A DNA stretch of 64,000 bases from Hyphomicrobiales bacterium (GCA_900466945.1 UBNV01000003.1:372001-436000), one strand, 5' to 3'. Shown: positions 1-9,546, counted from the first letter of the stretch. Notes: generated from the sequence alone by a model not told the origin. Numbers and translations: made by a program.

Positions 1-324
1 GAAAGTCGACCATCCGGAAGAGGTTAACGTTTCGCTGTCGGCATAAACCTTCGCGTGGGTGAAGTCGACAGATAGGCCGATATTGGGCTTGCCGAGATTG
101 TCCATCCACCATGTGCCGCGGACGCCGTAATAGGGCGGCATCTCGAAGGACTTGCCTTCCCAGCCGGCGCGAAAGTCTGGTTGGTCCGAAACCTCGATGT
201 CGCTGTGCGGCGCCGTCTGGAAACCGCCATAGACGGAGAGACCCATTTCCGCCTGTGCCGGCAATGTGGCAAGCGTGGTGAGGCACGCACCGGCAAGGGC
301 GAGCGCAAGCGAGCGATTGATCAT
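1..324 (-). CDS. LpxQ-like outer-membrane beta-barrel protein (3' end outside window)
   Basis: Only the first 108 codons lie in the window; the frame is open to base 1, so the gene continues to the left. It starts at an ATG preceded by a GGGGA ribosome site. Residues 1-25 form a signal peptide ending in a PAQA-type cleavage site. The mature part has alternating aromatic and polar residues (SVYGGFQTAPHSD, MPPYYGVRGTWWMD, SVDFTHAKVYAD) typical of a small outer-membrane barrel. From memory this pattern matches rhizobial LpxQ, the oxidase that converts the proximal glucosamine of lipid A to aminogluconate. The family assignment is an inference; the exported barrel-like character is seen directly. 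Confidence 0.55.
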   Translation of the reverse strand, partial: MINRSLALALAGACLTTLATLPAQAEMGLSVYGGFQTAPHSDIEVSDQPDFRAGWEGKSFEMPPYYGVRGTWWMDNLGKPNIGLSVDFTHAKVYADSETLTSSGWSTF

Positions 325-421
325 CAACAGTCCCCGAGAAAACAAAGCGTGTCTGACGCGGGGCCCCCGAGCCCCGATTTGTGCGGAGACTGCACCGTCG
401 AGACAACAATATCATGACACG

Positions 422-452
422 CAAAACGGCCGCGCTTTGTCAGCGCGGCCGT
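422..452 (-). terminator. Rho-independent terminator of the first L,D-transpeptidase gene
   Basis: A perfect 10-bp stem (ACGGCCGCGC / GCGCGGCCGT) with a 7-base loop is followed on the minus strand by TTTTGC. It lies 28 bases past the stop of the transpeptidase gene at 480-1166. Confidence 0.7.
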
Positions 453-479
453 CTATAGAAAGCGAGGATGTAGGCCGCC

Positions 480-1166
480 TCAGCCGCCGAAGATCGTGCG
501 CAGGATATCCACGCCCTTGTCGTCGAAGGACACGTCACCCTGGCGATTGCCAGGGCCGATGACGATGACCTTGGAGCCGATGCCGGCGCGATCATAGAGA
601 TGCTCGACATCCTTGTTCATCATGCGGATGCAGCCGGACGACATGTTGAGGCCGATCGTCCAGGGCTGGTTGGTGCCATGGATCCGGAAGATCGTGTCGC
701 GGCCGCCCTTGTAGAGATACATGGCGCGCGCACCGAGCGGATTGTCCGGTCCACCTTCCTGCACGACCGGCAGGATATGCCCCTTGGCGGCTTCGCGGCG
801 GCGCATTTCTGCCGGCGGGCGCCATTCCGGCCATTCCGCCTTGCGGCCGATCTTCACCACGCCCGACCAGCCGAAGCCTTCACGACCGACGCCGACGCCG
901 TAACGGGTCGCGCGGTTGTTGCCCTCGACATAGTAGAGAAACTTGTTGTTCGTATCGATGATGATCGTGCCCGGCTTTTCGTCCGTCGTCAGGCGCACGA
1001 CCTTGCGCTTGAACTTCTCCGGGACTTCCTTGCGCTGCTGCGCGACGAGCGTCACGTCACTGGTGGCCTGGATGCGGTCGAGGCTGATGGCAGATGCCGG
1101 CAGCGGCATGGCAAAAGTCACCGCAAGCATTGCCGCGGTGACGCTTTTCGTGATGGTCTTGAGCAT
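480..1166 (-). CDS. L,D-transpeptidase, YkuD domain, exported
   Basis: 228-residue protein with a signal peptide (about residues 1-26, cleaved after PASA) and a C-terminal YkuD (ErfK/YbiS/YcfS/YnhG) domain. The catalytic signature is intact: His163 in RIHGTNQPW and Cys179 in SSGCIRM. The family forms 3-3 crosslinks in peptidoglycan or attaches proteins to it, in the periplasm. A second, related transpeptidase lies just upstream on the same strand (1257-2075), 90 bases away, so the two may be a duplicated pair. The substrate cannot be told from the sequence. A strong terminator follows the gene. Confidence 0.9.
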   Translation of the reverse strand: MLKTITKSVTAAMLAVTFAMPLPASAISLDRIQATSDVTLVAQQRKEVPEKFKRKVVRLTTDEKPGTIIIDTNNKFLYYVEGNNRATRYGVGVGREGFGWSGVVKIGRKAEWPEWRPPAEMRRREAAKGHILPVVQEGGPDNPLGARAMYLYKGGRDTIFRIHGTNQPWTIGLNMSSGCIRMMNKDVEHLYDRAGIGSKVIVIGPGNRQGDVSFDDKGVDILRTIFGG

Positions 1167-1256
1167 ATTCTATCCCCTGAATTTGCAGGGTTGAAGCCTA
1201 GCTTCTTCCGTTTGCAAAGCAAGGGCTAATCCAAGGATTGTGATCGGATAAGTGCC

Positions 1257-2075
1257 TCAGATCACAATGACCTTGGTGCCGACCTTCACTCGCTCATAGA
1301 GATCGGTGACGTCTTCGTTCCGCATGCGGATGCAGCCAGAGGAAACCCCGTTGCCGATCGACCAGGGGGCGTTGGTCCCATGAATGCGGTAGAGCGTTGA
1401 GCCGAGATAGAGCGCTCGCGCACCGAGCGGATTTTCCGGGCCGCCGGGCATATGCGCGGGCAGGAAGTGGCCCTTGGCCGCCTCGCGGGCGATCATCTCC
1501 TGCGGCGGGCGCCAGTCCGGCCATTCGCGCTTGGATGTCACCTTGTGCGTACCGGCCCATTCGAAGCCTGGTTTGCCGACGCCGACGCCGTAGCGCTTGG
1601 CCATGCCGTCTGCCATCACGAGATACAGGAAGCGCTCGCGCGTATCGATGACGATCGTGCCCGGCTTCTGCTTGGTCTGGTACTGAACCATCTGCGGCAG
1701 GAACTGCGGGTCGATCTGGGTCCGAACCGGCTTGTCGGGCCGCATCGCGACCTGCTGCGTGGACGGCTGCTGCTGCGGAAAAAGCACGCGACGCTGCTGC
1801 ACGACCCGACGCTGCTGCACCGGCTGCTGGCGAAGCACCTGCTGCGGCTGAACAACGACCCGCTGGCGGCCTGCCGGAACGAGCTGGCGCTGGCGCTGCG
1901 GCATCACGGAACTGCGCGTCTGCGCGGGAACGCCACCCAGCTGTAGCACCCAGGACGCTTGCAGATCAGGGCTCACCATCACCGGCGGACGGCTTTGATA
2001 GCGGTCATTGGCATGGGCCGGCAGGGCAAGCGGCAGGCAGGCCAGAACGGCCAACAGCAGAGATTTCTTCGACAT
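1257..2075 (-). CDS. L,D-transpeptidase, YkuD domain, with Gln/Arg-rich linker
   Basis: The start MSKKSLLLAV at 2075 is chosen because a signal peptide (residues 1-22, ending AHA) follows it at once; the frame stays open upstream to 2267 but that part has no protein-like character. The 272-residue product has a glutamine/arginine-rich low-complexity segment (about residues 65-115, many QQ and RR) between the signal peptide and the YkuD domain. His and Cys of the active site are present in RIHGTNAPW and SSGCIRM. It shares WPDWRPPQEM and NPLGARALYL with the neighbouring transpeptidase, so the two are paralogues. The linker probably spans or binds the cell wall; that is inference. Confidence 0.88.
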   Translation of the reverse strand: MSKKSLLLAVLACLPLALPAHANDRYQSRPPVMVSPDLQASWVLQLGGVPAQTRSSVMPQRQRQLVPAGRQRVVVQPQQVLRQQPVQQRRVVQQRRVLFPQQQPSTQQVAMRPDKPVRTQIDPQFLPQMVQYQTKQKPGTIVIDTRERFLYLVMADGMAKRYGVGVGKPGFEWAGTHKVTSKREWPDWRPPQEMIAREAAKGHFLPAHMPGGPENPLGARALYLGSTLYRIHGTNAPWSIGNGVSSGCIRMRNEDVTDLYERVKVGTKVIVI

Positions 2076-2281
2076 CGGACAACTCATGAACTTGGGACCG
2101 GATGCGGCGGCAGGACATGCCACCAATTCCACCGGATCGTGCCAGAGCGAGCCCCGCCAATTGGTAAAGAGGCGTTCATGAAAATGCGATCGCGGCCGTA
2201 AACCTTTCGGAAGGGTTAGCATCCGGTTTGGAAAACTCGTGAACAAATGGTAAACGCGTTCCCGCATTGGGGGAGAATCGC

Positions 2282-2917
2282 ATGGACATGATCGCGGAAG
2301 GCCTGATCCGGGGAGAAGACGGTCTTGATCGCTGCTTCTGGCATGGCGGGCTGGAGGACTATCGCCGCTATCATGACGATGAATGGGGCCGCCCGGTCAC
2401 CGACGATGTCAGGCTGTTCGAAAAGATCTGCCTCGAAGGCTTCCAGTCCGGCCTCTCCTGGCTGACGATCCTGAGGAAGCGCGAAAACTTCCGCGCCGCC
2501 TTTGCCGGTTTCGACTTCCATCAGATCGCCCGCTTCGGTGACGAGGAGATTGCCCGATGCCTGGCAGACGCCGGCATCATCCGCCACCGCGGCAAGATCG
2601 TCTCGACCATCAACAACGCCCGCCGCGCGATCGACCTCACGGCGGAATTCGGCTCGCTCTCTCGTTATTTCTGGAGTTACGAACCCGACGCCTCGGAGCG
2701 CCCGGAGAGCATGGACTATGTGACACTCAAGGCGAATCCCACGTCGCCCACCTCGATCCGCCTGTCGAAGGACCTGAAGAAGCGCGGCTGGACCTTTGTC
2801 GGCCCGACCACGGTCTATGCCTTCATGCAGGCCATGGGTCTGGTCAACGACCATATCGAAGGCTGCTGCCGTCGCGCGCCGACCGAGGAACTGCGGACCC
2901 GGCTCGTGCGCCCCTGA
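2282..2917 (+). CDS. tag: DNA-3-methyladenine glycosylase I
   Basis: 211-residue TagI-family glycosylase that excises 3-methyladenine from alkylated DNA. It has the opening RCFWHGG segment, the DDEWGRPV stretch, the GLSWLTILRKRENF helix and the C-terminal NDHIEGCC segment. In E. coli Tag the zinc ligands are an N-terminal Cys and His and a C-terminal His and Cys; equivalents are visible here. The ATG at 2282 is preferred because GGGGGAG lies 8 bases upstream; an in-frame TTG at 2267 would add five residues. The gene ends 3 bases from the convergent stop of a second Tag-family gene. Confidence 0.93.
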   Translation: MDMIAEGLIRGEDGLDRCFWHGGLEDYRRYHDDEWGRPVTDDVRLFEKICLEGFQSGLSWLTILRKRENFRAAFAGFDFHQIARFGDEEIARCLADAGIIRHRGKIVSTINNARRAIDLTAEFGSLSRYFWSYEPDASERPESMDYVTLKANPTSPTSIRLSKDLKKRGWTFVGPTTVYAFMQAMGLVNDHIEGCCRRAPTEELRTRLVRP

Positions 2918-2920
2918 CCG

Positions 2921-3586
2921 TCAGTCGATGCTGACCGCGAGGATGCGGCTGATCTCGGTCAGCGAGCGACCTGATTGTGCCCGCCAGGCATTGAACGCAG
3001 CCTGCACCGCAGCCTTGTCCTTGGCCGATGTCGGAGGCTTGTCGACCACGCCCTCGGCAATCAGGCGGTTCACCACGCTTTGCGACAGGATGAAGCTGTC
3101 GACCCCCGCAAAGCGCAGGAAGTATTGGCCCGTATTGCCACCGAGCCGTGAGCCCTTTTTCTGCAAGAGGTCGAGCAGCCCGACATAGTTCTCGCTCGGC
3201 CAGCCGGCAAAGAAGGCGCCGGCCGAGCCATGCTCCCGGGCAATCCCCGAGAGAAACACGGCATTCTCCTGCACTGCCCGGATCTTCGGCCCATGCCGCA
3301 CGATGCGTGTGTCCGAGACGAGCCTCGCAAAATCCTCGTCGTGCAACATCGCACAATGTCCGATGTCGAAGCCGTCGAAAGCCGCTTCGAAACCGGGCCA
3401 CATCGCCTCAACAACCTTCCAGTTGAAACCCGACTGAAAGATGCATTTGGTCATCAGCGACAGGAAGCGATCCGCCGGCATGGCAGCAATCTCGGCCTTC
3501 GGCTTCGGATGCTGCAGGCTCTCCAGGACACTGGTCTCACCCTTGCGGGCAACCGCGAGCGCATAGATTTCGTCGAAGGATCGCAT
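2921..3586 (-). CDS. Divergent Tag-family (HhH-GPD) DNA glycosylase-like protein
   Basis: 221 residues, same superfamily as Tag: KCIFQSGFNWKVVEAMWPGFEAAFDGFD corresponds to the helix pair following the Tag active site, and VSDTRIVRHGPKIRAVQENA matches the Tag ADAGIIRHRGKI region. It lacks the N-terminal RCxWH and C-terminal HxxxC zinc residues of true Tag, so substrate and metal use may differ. The reading frame stops 3 bases from the convergent tag stop and starts 6 bases after the HAD gene at 3593-4300, with which it is probably cotranscribed. Repair function is inferred from family only. Confidence 0.8.
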   Translation of the reverse strand: MRSFDEIYALAVARKGETSVLESLQHPKPKAEIAAMPADRFLSLMTKCIFQSGFNWKVVEAMWPGFEAAFDGFDIGHCAMLHDEDFARLVSDTRIVRHGPKIRAVQENAVFLSGIAREHGSAGAFFAGWPSENYVGLLDLLQKKGSRLGGNTGQYFLRFAGVDSFILSQSVVNRLIAEGVVDKPPTSAKDKAAVQAAFNAWRAQSGRSLTEISRILAVSID

Positions 3587-3592
3587 GGGGCC

Positions 3593-4300
3593 TCAATGCT
3601 GCAAGTTGGCCACGAGATCGGGAACATGCCCGAGATCCGGGATCTCGCGGAAGCGTGGCGCCTCCTCGGGCTTGTCGACATGCTCCAGCACCCAGGTCAG
3701 TTCATGCGGAACGAACACGCCCCAGGCACCCGCCGCGATCGCCGGCACGATGTCGGACTTCAGCGAATTGCCGATCATCATGGCCCGCTCCGGCCCTTCG
3801 CCATGTTTGCCGAAGATCCGTCGATAGGTGGTGGCGGTCTTGTCCGAGACGATCTCGACCGCATCGAAATAGTCGCCGAGCCCGGATTGCGCCAGCTTGC
3901 GCTCCTGATCGAACAGATCGCCCTTGGTGATCAGCACAAGGAAGTACTTTCCCGAAAGCGCCTCCAGCGCATCACGCGCATGCGGCAGGCATTCGACGGG
4001 ATGGCTTAAGAGATCGCGCCCGATCGCCAGGATTTCGCTGATCACAGAGGAGGGCGCCCGACCCTCGGTAATCTCCAGCGCCGTCTCGATCATCGAGAGA
4101 GTAAAGCCTTTGATGCCGAAACCGTAATGGGCGAGATTGCACTTCTCGGCCTCGAGCAAGCGCTCGGACACGTGCTCGCCCTCGGCAAACTCGGAGAGCA
4201 GGCCACGGAAATGGCTTTCGGTCAGCTTGTAATACTGCTCGTTCTGCCAGAGCGTGTCGTCGGCATCGAAGCCGATTACGGAGACAGGGTGGTTGGACAT
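3593..4300 (-). CDS. HAD-family hydrolase
   Basis: 235-residue haloacid dehalogenase-type phosphatase. Motif I is DADDT (Asp12 nucleophile, Asp14), motif II is LITKGD, Lys in SDKTATTYRR is the likely motif III lysine, and motif IV is GNSLKSD. A helical cap sits between motifs I and II (about residues 20-110). The substrate is unknown; closest general resemblance is to small-molecule phosphatases of the phosphoglycolate phosphatase type. It is the first gene of a two-gene minus-strand unit with the Tag-like gene (6-base gap). Confidence 0.85.
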   Translation of the reverse strand: MSNHPVSVIGFDADDTLWQNEQYYKLTESHFRGLLSEFAEGEHVSERLLEAEKCNLAHYGFGIKGFTLSMIETALEITEGRAPSSVISEILAIGRDLLSHPVECLPHARDALEALSGKYFLVLITKGDLFDQERKLAQSGLGDYFDAVEIVSDKTATTYRRIFGKHGEGPERAMMIGNSLKSDIVPAIAAGAWGVFVPHELTWVLEHVDKPEEAPRFREIPDLGHVPDLVANLQH

Positions 4301-4349
4301 GACGCCTCCTTATCGATCAAGGAGCGTGAGACTAATCCCTCTCTTCGGC

Positions 4350-4378
4350 AAAGCAATGGCGCCCGTGAGCGCCATTGC
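4350..4378 (-). terminator. Terminator of the DUF305 gene
   Basis: A 10-bp perfect stem (GCAATGGCGC / GCGCCATTGC, 6-base loop) followed on the minus strand by TTTG, 22 bases after the DUF305 stop. Confidence 0.6.
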
Positions 4379-4399
4379 AGTTTCGCGTTTCGGCCGAGC

Positions 4400-4798
4400 T
4401 TACTGGCCGTTCTTGGCCAGCCACGCCTTCATCATGGCGATCTCGCCCTCCTGGGCAGCGATCACCTCTTCTGCGAGCTTGCGGATTTCGGGATCCTTGC
4501 CGTGTTCGAGCACGATCTTCGCCATGTCGATCGCGCCCTGATGATGCGGGATCATGCCCTGTACGAAGTCGACATCGGCATTGCCCGTGAGTGGCACTGC
4601 CATGTTCTTGTGCATCTTGGCATTGGCCTCGGCAAAGGCCTTGGACGACGGGCTGTCGCCCATCGCGCCGTGATCCATGGTGCTATGGTCCATGGAGGAC
4701 ATGTCGTGGCCCTGATGCATGGTGTTGTCCTGGGCAAGGACGGCGGACGCGGAAAGCGCGGTCGCAAGCGATGCCGCAACGAAAAAGCTCTTCAGCAT
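4400..4798 (-). CDS. Exported DUF305 protein, probably copper-related
   Basis: 132 residues: signal peptide (1-22, ending VLA), then a Met/His-rich segment (residues 24-46, repeats of the type DHSTMDHGAMG), then a DUF305 domain with the hallmark GMIPHHQGAIDMAK and a C-terminal EGEIAMM helix. DUF305 proteins are four-helix periplasmic proteins, some reported to bind copper. The gene is preceded on the same strand by a small Met/Cys/His-containing exported protein (4864-5259), which supports a shared metal role. Metal identity is inferred. Confidence 0.85.
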   Translation of the reverse strand: MLKSFFVAASLATALSASAVLAQDNTMHQGHDMSSMDHSTMDHGAMGDSPSSKAFAEANAKMHKNMAVPLTGNADVDFVQGMIPHHQGAIDMAKIVLEHGKDPEIRKLAEEVIAAQEGEIAMMKAWLAKNGQ

Positions 4799-4863
4799 TG
4801 ATATCTCCTGTGCTGATCGATGATGGAATTGTGCGAAGCCAAAGGCCGCGCGGTGTCATCGGA

Positions 4864-5259
4864 TCAGGCGCGGGGAGGGGGCGTTGCCGGTGCGGGTAGC
4901 TGTGACACTAGCCTTGAGGGAAGCGCTGGCGCTTCTGCGGCTCGCGCCGGCTTGCCACTGTCGGCAAGCACGGTATCGGCGGGCAGTGTGAGACAGGCCG
5001 CGCAATGCCAGACCGTCTTTATTGGCTTGGATGGATGACCCAGATCGCCATCGGCAGCATCCGCAACGGAAAGCCCCGAAGCCGAATGCGGACAATCGAT
5101 ATCAGCCATCGCTGTTGAGGCTGAGACCGGCTCGCCAAGATCACCGCTCGCGTCCATCGCATGCGCCGCAGGCATCGCCATGGCCGACATGCCGGTCATG
5201 GGCATGGCGCCATAGGCGAGGGCAGCAATGAGCAGCAGAAGGCGGGCGAGTGATGTCAT
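4864..5259 (-). CDS. Small exported Met/Cys-rich protein, function unknown
   Basis: The ATG at 5259 is chosen because a hydrophobic signal segment (MTSLARLLLLIAALAYGAM) follows directly; a TTG start at 5316 would overlap the upstream gene and place polar residues first. The 131-residue product has a Met-rich stretch after the signal (PMTGMSAMAMPAAHAMD), a DCPHS motif and a WHCAACL motif near residue 90, all plausible metal ligands. The arrangement resembles short DUF2946-type proteins near copper genes. It sits 65 bases upstream of the DUF305 gene. I do not recognise a named family with certainty. Confidence 0.65.
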   Translation of the reverse strand: MTSLARLLLLIAALAYGAMPMTGMSAMAMPAAHAMDASGDLGEPVSASTAMADIDCPHSASGLSVADAADGDLGHPSKPIKTVWHCAACLTLPADTVLADSGKPARAAEAPALPSRLVSQLPAPATPPPRA

Positions 5260-5305
5260 TGAAGGAAGATGGGCTGCGATCGGGACGAAAGCAAGGCCGG
5301 CAGAC

Positions 5306-6052
5306 TTACCGGGCAATCACATGATGCAGGATCTGGTAGTCCCGGCTTTCCTCGCCAAAGGGGATCACCGGCCAGTCCCACTCAACCCGGATATCCCCAA
5401 GATCTGCTCCGTGCATCAGATCGACCGTTTCGTGACGTCCCCCGCTGCGGTCGATGACCGTGTAGCTGACATCTGTGACGAGGCAGGTCTCGGCCGAAAC
5501 CTGCGCCAGACCCTCGACATGCGCGCCAATTACCTGACGGAGGAGGGTGGCTTTGTCCGCATGACCGTCAAGCCGTCGCGCGGCGCCAATCCCGATCTGC
5601 GACAGCAGATTGGCGGAGACGACGAGGTCGAGATAAGGCACCCGACGGAGAAACGCGAGCGGCTCGAAAGGCTTGCCCCCAAGCAGCGCGTCCAGCCCCG
5701 AGAGATCCAGCTCGATAAGCCGGATATTCTTCCGCCGCTTGACCGTCAGCCAGCCGCGCACGCTGGCGAGATGCACGAGATCGACCAGAACCACCGTATC
5801 GAACAGCCGCGACAACTCGATCACCGGCACGTCGCGCAACAGCCCGGAACCGAGCACCACCACCGTCCGCCGCTGCCGACATCTTCCAGCCGCCGCGAGA
5901 ATGGCCGCCTTCGTCCGGCTCTCATGCTCGGCCCAGGCTGTGGCGCAACGGTTTGCCCGCGCCCAGAGATTGACGGAGGAGCGGATAAACGGACGATGGG
6001 AGGCGCAAGTCAGCGGCCAGCTCGCGGCATAGTTCAGGGCTTCGAGGATCAT
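5306..6052 (-). CDS. Putative class I SAM-dependent methyltransferase-like protein
   Basis: 248 residues, no signal peptide. Residues 60-90 contain a glycine loop and strand pattern typical of a Rossmann methyltransferase: [14 protein letters not shown] (motif I), then VVLVDLVHL with an acidic residue ending strand 2, and later [14 protein letters not shown] (post-motif). The C-terminal part is aromatic and acidic. No target-specific motif is seen. It is transcribed toward the metal-related pair, 46 bases upstream of the small exported protein, and is divergent from hisS. Fold is inferred; substrate unknown. Confidence 0.6.
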   Translation of the reverse strand: MILEALNYAASWPLTCASHRPFIRSSVNLWARANRCATAWAEHESRTKAAILAAAGRCRQRRTVVVLGSGLLRDVPVIELSRLFDTVVLVDLVHLASVRGWLTVKRRKNIRLIELDLSGLDALLGGKPFEPLAFLRRVPYLDLVVSANLLSQIGIGAARRLDGHADKATLLRQVIGAHVEGLAQVSAETCLVTDVSYTVIDRSGGRHETVDLMHGADLGDIRVEWDWPVIPFGEESRDYQILHHVIAR

Positions 6053-6203
6053 TTCTTACCTTTCGAGGAGGCTCCGGTATAATGTTGCCCTCATCTATTT
6101 TCCAGCATCCGGCCTTCACCCCACCTGCCTTCGCCCTTGCCGCCAAATCCTTGATCCTCTAAGACACCGGCACCTTTTTGAAACGAAAATTCCGGTTGTC
6201 ATC

Positions 6204-7724
6204 ATGAGCGATAAGAACAAGAAGCCCCAGAAGCTGAAGGCCCGCCTGCCGCGCGGCTTCGTCGATCGCGAGGCCAGTGACATCCGCGCTGCCAACCAGA
6301 TGATGGAGACCATCCGCGAGGTCTATGAGCGCTACGGCTTCGACCCGATCGAGACGCCGCTCTTCGAATACACCGATGCGCTCGGCAAGTTCCTTCCCGA
6401 CAGCGACCGCCCGAACGAAGGCGTCTTCTCGCTGCAAGACGATGACGAGCAGTGGATGTCGCTGCGCTACGACCTGACGGCCCCGATGGCGCGCCATGTC
6501 GCGGAGAACTTCCAGGAAATCCAGCTGCCCTTCCGCACCTATCGCGCCGGCTATGTCTTCCGCAACGAGAAGCCCGGTCCGGGCCGCTTCCGCCAGTTCA
6601 TGCAGTTCGATGCCGACACCGTCGGCGCGCCAGGCGTCCAGTCCGACGCCGAAATGTGCATGATGATGGCCGACACACTGGAAGCGCTTGGCATCAAGCG
6701 CGGCGACTATGTGATCCGGGTCAACAACCGCAAGGTTCTCGACGGCGTCATGGAGGCGATCGGCCTCGGCGGTGACGAGAATGCCGGGCGGCGTCTGGGC
6801 GTTCTGCGCGCCATCGACAAGCTCGACAAGTTCGGGCCTGAAGGCGTGAAGCTTCTGCTCAGCGAAGGTCGCAAGGATGAAAGCGGCGACTTCACCAAGG
6901 GGGCTGGCCTCAACGAGGACCAGATTGCCAAGGTGCTCTTCTTCGTCGGCATCAAGTCCTATGCGGAAAGCGCCGCCGAGCTCGCTGCCCTCGTTGCCGG
7001 CACGTCGAAGGGCGAAGAAGGCGTCGAGGAGCTGAACATGATCGGGGCGCTTGTGGCTGGCGCTGGCTACGATGCGACCCGCGTCAAGATCGACCCCTCC
7101 GTCGTCCGTGGCCTCGAATACTACACCGGCCCTGTCTACGAAGCCGAACTCACCTTCGACGTCACCAATGAAAAGGGTGAAAAGGTCGTCTTTGGCTCGG
7201 TCGGTGGTGGCGGGCGTTATGATGGCCTCGTCTCGCGTTTCATGGGCCAGCCGGTTCCGGCCACGGGCTTTTCCATCGGCGTCTCGCGCCTGATGACGGC
7301 GCTGAAGAACCTCGGCAAGCTTGGACAGGACGACGTGCTCGGCCCCGTCCTCGTCACCGTCATGGATGGCGATGTCGAGAGCATGGGCCGCTACCAGCGC
7401 TTCACGCAGCACCTGCGCGCTGAGGGCATCCGTGCCGAAATGTACCAGGGCAACTGGAAGAAGTTCGGCAACCAGCTGAAATATGCCGACCGCCGCGGCG
7501 CCCCGATCGCCATCATCCAGGGCGGCGACGAGCGCGCGCAGGGCGTCGTCCAGATCAAGGACCTGATCGAGGGCAAGCGCCTCTCCGGCGAGATCACCGA
7601 CAACGCCGAATGGCGCGAAGCCCGTGTGGCGCAGGAAGTCGTGGCCGAGGCGGATCTCGTCGCCAAGGTCAAGGAGATCCTGGCCGCCCAGGCGGAAGAT
7701 CGCCGTCGGGCGAAGGGCGGCTGA
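6204..7724 (+). CDS. hisS: Histidyl-tRNA synthetase
   Basis: 506-residue class II synthetase that charges tRNA-His. Visible: a motif 2 region ([20 protein letters not shown]), the histidine-A signature [15 protein letters not shown], the motif 3 stretch GFSIGVSRL, and a C-terminal anticodon-binding domain from about residue 400. The N-terminus is lysine-rich. The motif 2 loop differs from the E. coli type, in line with the alphaproteobacterial HisRS class, which is known to recognise tRNA-His without relying on the extra G-1 base. First gene of hisS-hisZ-hisG; only 1 base separates its stop from the hisZ start. Confidence 0.96.
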   Translation: MSDKNKKPQKLKARLPRGFVDREASDIRAANQMMETIREVYERYGFDPIETPLFEYTDALGKFLPDSDRPNEGVFSLQDDDEQWMSLRYDLTAPMARHVAENFQEIQLPFRTYRAGYVFRNEKPGPGRFRQFMQFDADTVGAPGVQSDAEMCMMMADTLEALGIKRGDYVIRVNNRKVLDGVMEAIGLGGDENAGRRLGVLRAIDKLDKFGPEGVKLLLSEGRKDESGDFTKGAGLNEDQIAKVLFFVGIKSYAESAAELAALVAGTSKGEEGVEELNMIGALVAGAGYDATRVKIDPSVVRGLEYYTGPVYEAELTFDVTNEKGEKVVFGSVGGGGRYDGLVSRFMGQPVPATGFSIGVSRLMTALKNLGKLGQDDVLGPVLVTVMDGDVESMGRYQRFTQHLRAEGIRAEMYQGNWKKFGNQLKYADRRGAPIAIIQGGDERAQGVVQIKDLIEGKRLSGEITDNAEWREARVAQEVVAEADLVAKVKEILAAQAEDRRRAKGG

Positions 7725-7725
7725 A

Positions 7726-8847
7726 ATGCCTCTGACCGACATGCCGGATTTCGCCGGCACTATCCTGCAGGAATTCGTCTCGCGCGGCACAACCCGCGTT
7801 GATACACCCGTAATCCAGCCGGCCGCCCCCTTCCTCGACATGGCGGGCGAAGACCTGCGCCGGCGCATCTTTTTGACCGAAAACGAGCGTGGCGAAAGCC
7901 TTTGCCTGCGCCCGGAATTCACCATCCCGGTCTGTCTGCGCCATATCGAAACCGCGACCGGCACGCCGAAGCGTTATGCCTATCTCGGTGAAGTCTTCCG
8001 CCAGCGCCGCGAAGGTCCTCAGGAATTCTACCAGGCCGGCATCGAGGATCTGGGTGACATCGCGGTCGCCGCCTCGGATGCCCGCGCCATTGCCGATAGT
8101 GTAGCGATCCTAACCCGTCTCCTGCCGACCAAGGCGCTTGCCGTCACCCTGGGCGACCAGTCGGTCTTCGAAGCCGTCGTCAAGGCACTCGGCCTGCCGG
8201 CCGGCTGGCAGAAGCGCCTGATCCAGGCCTTCGGCAACCCCGTCCAGATCGACCAGCTGCTGCGCCGGCTCGCGACTCCGACGCCGGTGCCGGGTCTCGA
8301 TCCGCAAGTGTCGGCACTGCTCGCAAACGGTGACCAGGATGCCCTGATTGCCCATATCGATGCAACCATGCAGGAAACCGGCTATCTCACCAATGCCAGC
8401 CGCACGCCCGCCGAGATCGCCCGCCGCCTGAAGGAAAAGCTGGAGCTCTCCGAGACCCGCCTCGACGGTGCAGCCCTTCTTCTGCTGCGCGAATTCTTGT
8501 CGCTCGAGCTGCCGCTTGGCGATGCTTCGGCGGCACTTGCCGGCTTTGCCGATGCCGCAGGCCTGAAGCTCGGGCCGGCACTGACCCGTTTCGACGAGCG
8601 CGTCGCAGCGCTCGCCAGCACCGGTGTTGATCTCGACCTGATCACCTACCGCGCCGCTTTCGGTCGTCCGTTGGATTATTACACAGGCCTCGTTTTCGAG
8701 GTTGCGGTGAAGGGCAAACCCGCGGTGCTTGCCGGCGGTGGCCGCTTCGACCGGCTGCTGACGCTGCTCGGTGCCGAGACGCATATCCCGGCCGTCGGCT
8801 TCTCGCTCTGGCTGGATCGAATTGAGACCGAGAGGAGCGCGTCATGA
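7726..8847 (+). CDS. hisZ: ATP phosphoribosyltransferase regulatory subunit
   Basis: 373-residue HisRS paralogue that lacks the anticodon-binding domain and serves as regulatory subunit of the short-form HisG. It keeps the synthetase-like core ([41 protein letters not shown], a histidine-A-like [14 protein letters not shown], and [11 protein letters not shown]). The start ATG lies one base past the hisS stop, and the 3' end overlaps hisG by four bases (ATGA), so translation is coupled. HisZ with short HisG forms the first enzyme of histidine biosynthesis in the cytoplasm. Confidence 0.95.
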   Translation: MPLTDMPDFAGTILQEFVSRGTTRVDTPVIQPAAPFLDMAGEDLRRRIFLTENERGESLCLRPEFTIPVCLRHIETATGTPKRYAYLGEVFRQRREGPQEFYQAGIEDLGDIAVAASDARAIADSVAILTRLLPTKALAVTLGDQSVFEAVVKALGLPAGWQKRLIQAFGNPVQIDQLLRRLATPTPVPGLDPQVSALLANGDQDALIAHIDATMQETGYLTNASRTPAEIARRLKEKLELSETRLDGAALLLLREFLSLELPLGDASAALAGFADAAGLKLGPALTRFDERVAALASTGVDLDLITYRAAFGRPLDYYTGLVFEVAVKGKPAVLAGGGRFDRLLTLLGAETHIPAVGFSLWLDRIETERSAS

Positions 8848-9539
8848 CCATTACAATCGGTCTGCCCTCCAAGGGCCGCATGAAGGACGATGCCTCCGCC
8901 ATCTTCGAAAAGGCCGGCATGAAGATCGTCGCTGTCGGCAATGACCGCTCCTATCGCGGCCGCGTCGAAGGTTTCGACGATGTCGAGATCGCCTATCTCT
9001 CGGCCTCCGAAATCTCGCGCGAGATCGGCAATGGCACGGTCGATTTCGGCGTGACCGGCGAAGACCTGATCCGCGAAGGGCTGGCGGAAGCAGACGCCCG
9101 TGTCGAGATCGCGGCGCGCCTCGGCTTCGGCCATGCGGATGTCATCGTTGCCGTTCCCGAGGTCTGGTACGACGTCGACACCATGGCCGATCTTGGCGAT
9201 GTCGCCGCCGAATTCCGCACCCGCCATGGCCGGCGCCTCGCGATCGCCACCAAATACTGGCGCCTGACGCAGCAGCATTTTTCGCGCCAACACGGCATCC
9301 AGCTCTATCGCATCGTCGAGAGCCTGGGCGCTACAGAAGGCGCCCCCGCTGCAGGCCAGGCCGACATCATCGTCGATATCACTTCGACCGGCTCAACGCT
9401 GCGCGCCAATCACCTGAAGGTGCTCTCGGACGGCGTCATCCTGCGCTCGGAGGCCTGTCTCGTGCGGGCGAGGAAGCCCGAGCATGACGGCAATCCCATG
9501 ATCGGTCGCATTGTCGGGGCCATTAGCGGCGTTCTGTGA
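8844..9539 (+). CDS. hisG: ATP phosphoribosyltransferase, short form catalytic subunit
   Basis: 231 residues, the short HisG lacking the C-terminal ACT-like regulatory domain, as expected beside hisZ. It joins ATP and PRPP, the committed step of histidine synthesis. Family signatures include [14 protein letters not shown] at the start, [13 protein letters not shown], and the PRPP-binding [15 protein letters not shown] near residue 175. It overlaps hisZ by four bases. A methyltransferase gene follows after 7 bases, probably in the same transcript. Confidence 0.95.
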   Translation: MTITIGLPSKGRMKDDASAIFEKAGMKIVAVGNDRSYRGRVEGFDDVEIAYLSASEISREIGNGTVDFGVTGEDLIREGLAEADARVEIAARLGFGHADVIVAVPEVWYDVDTMADLGDVAAEFRTRHGRRLAIATKYWRLTQQHFSRQHGIQLYRIVESLGATEGAPAAGQADIIVDITSTGSTLRANHLKVLSDGVILRSEACLVRARKPEHDGNPMIGRIVGAISGVL

Positions 9540-9546
9540 GGGGCCT

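Noticed and set aside
6159-7964. A 601-codon open frame antisense to hisS/hisZ
   Set aside because: Shadow of hisS; no recognised protein motifs.
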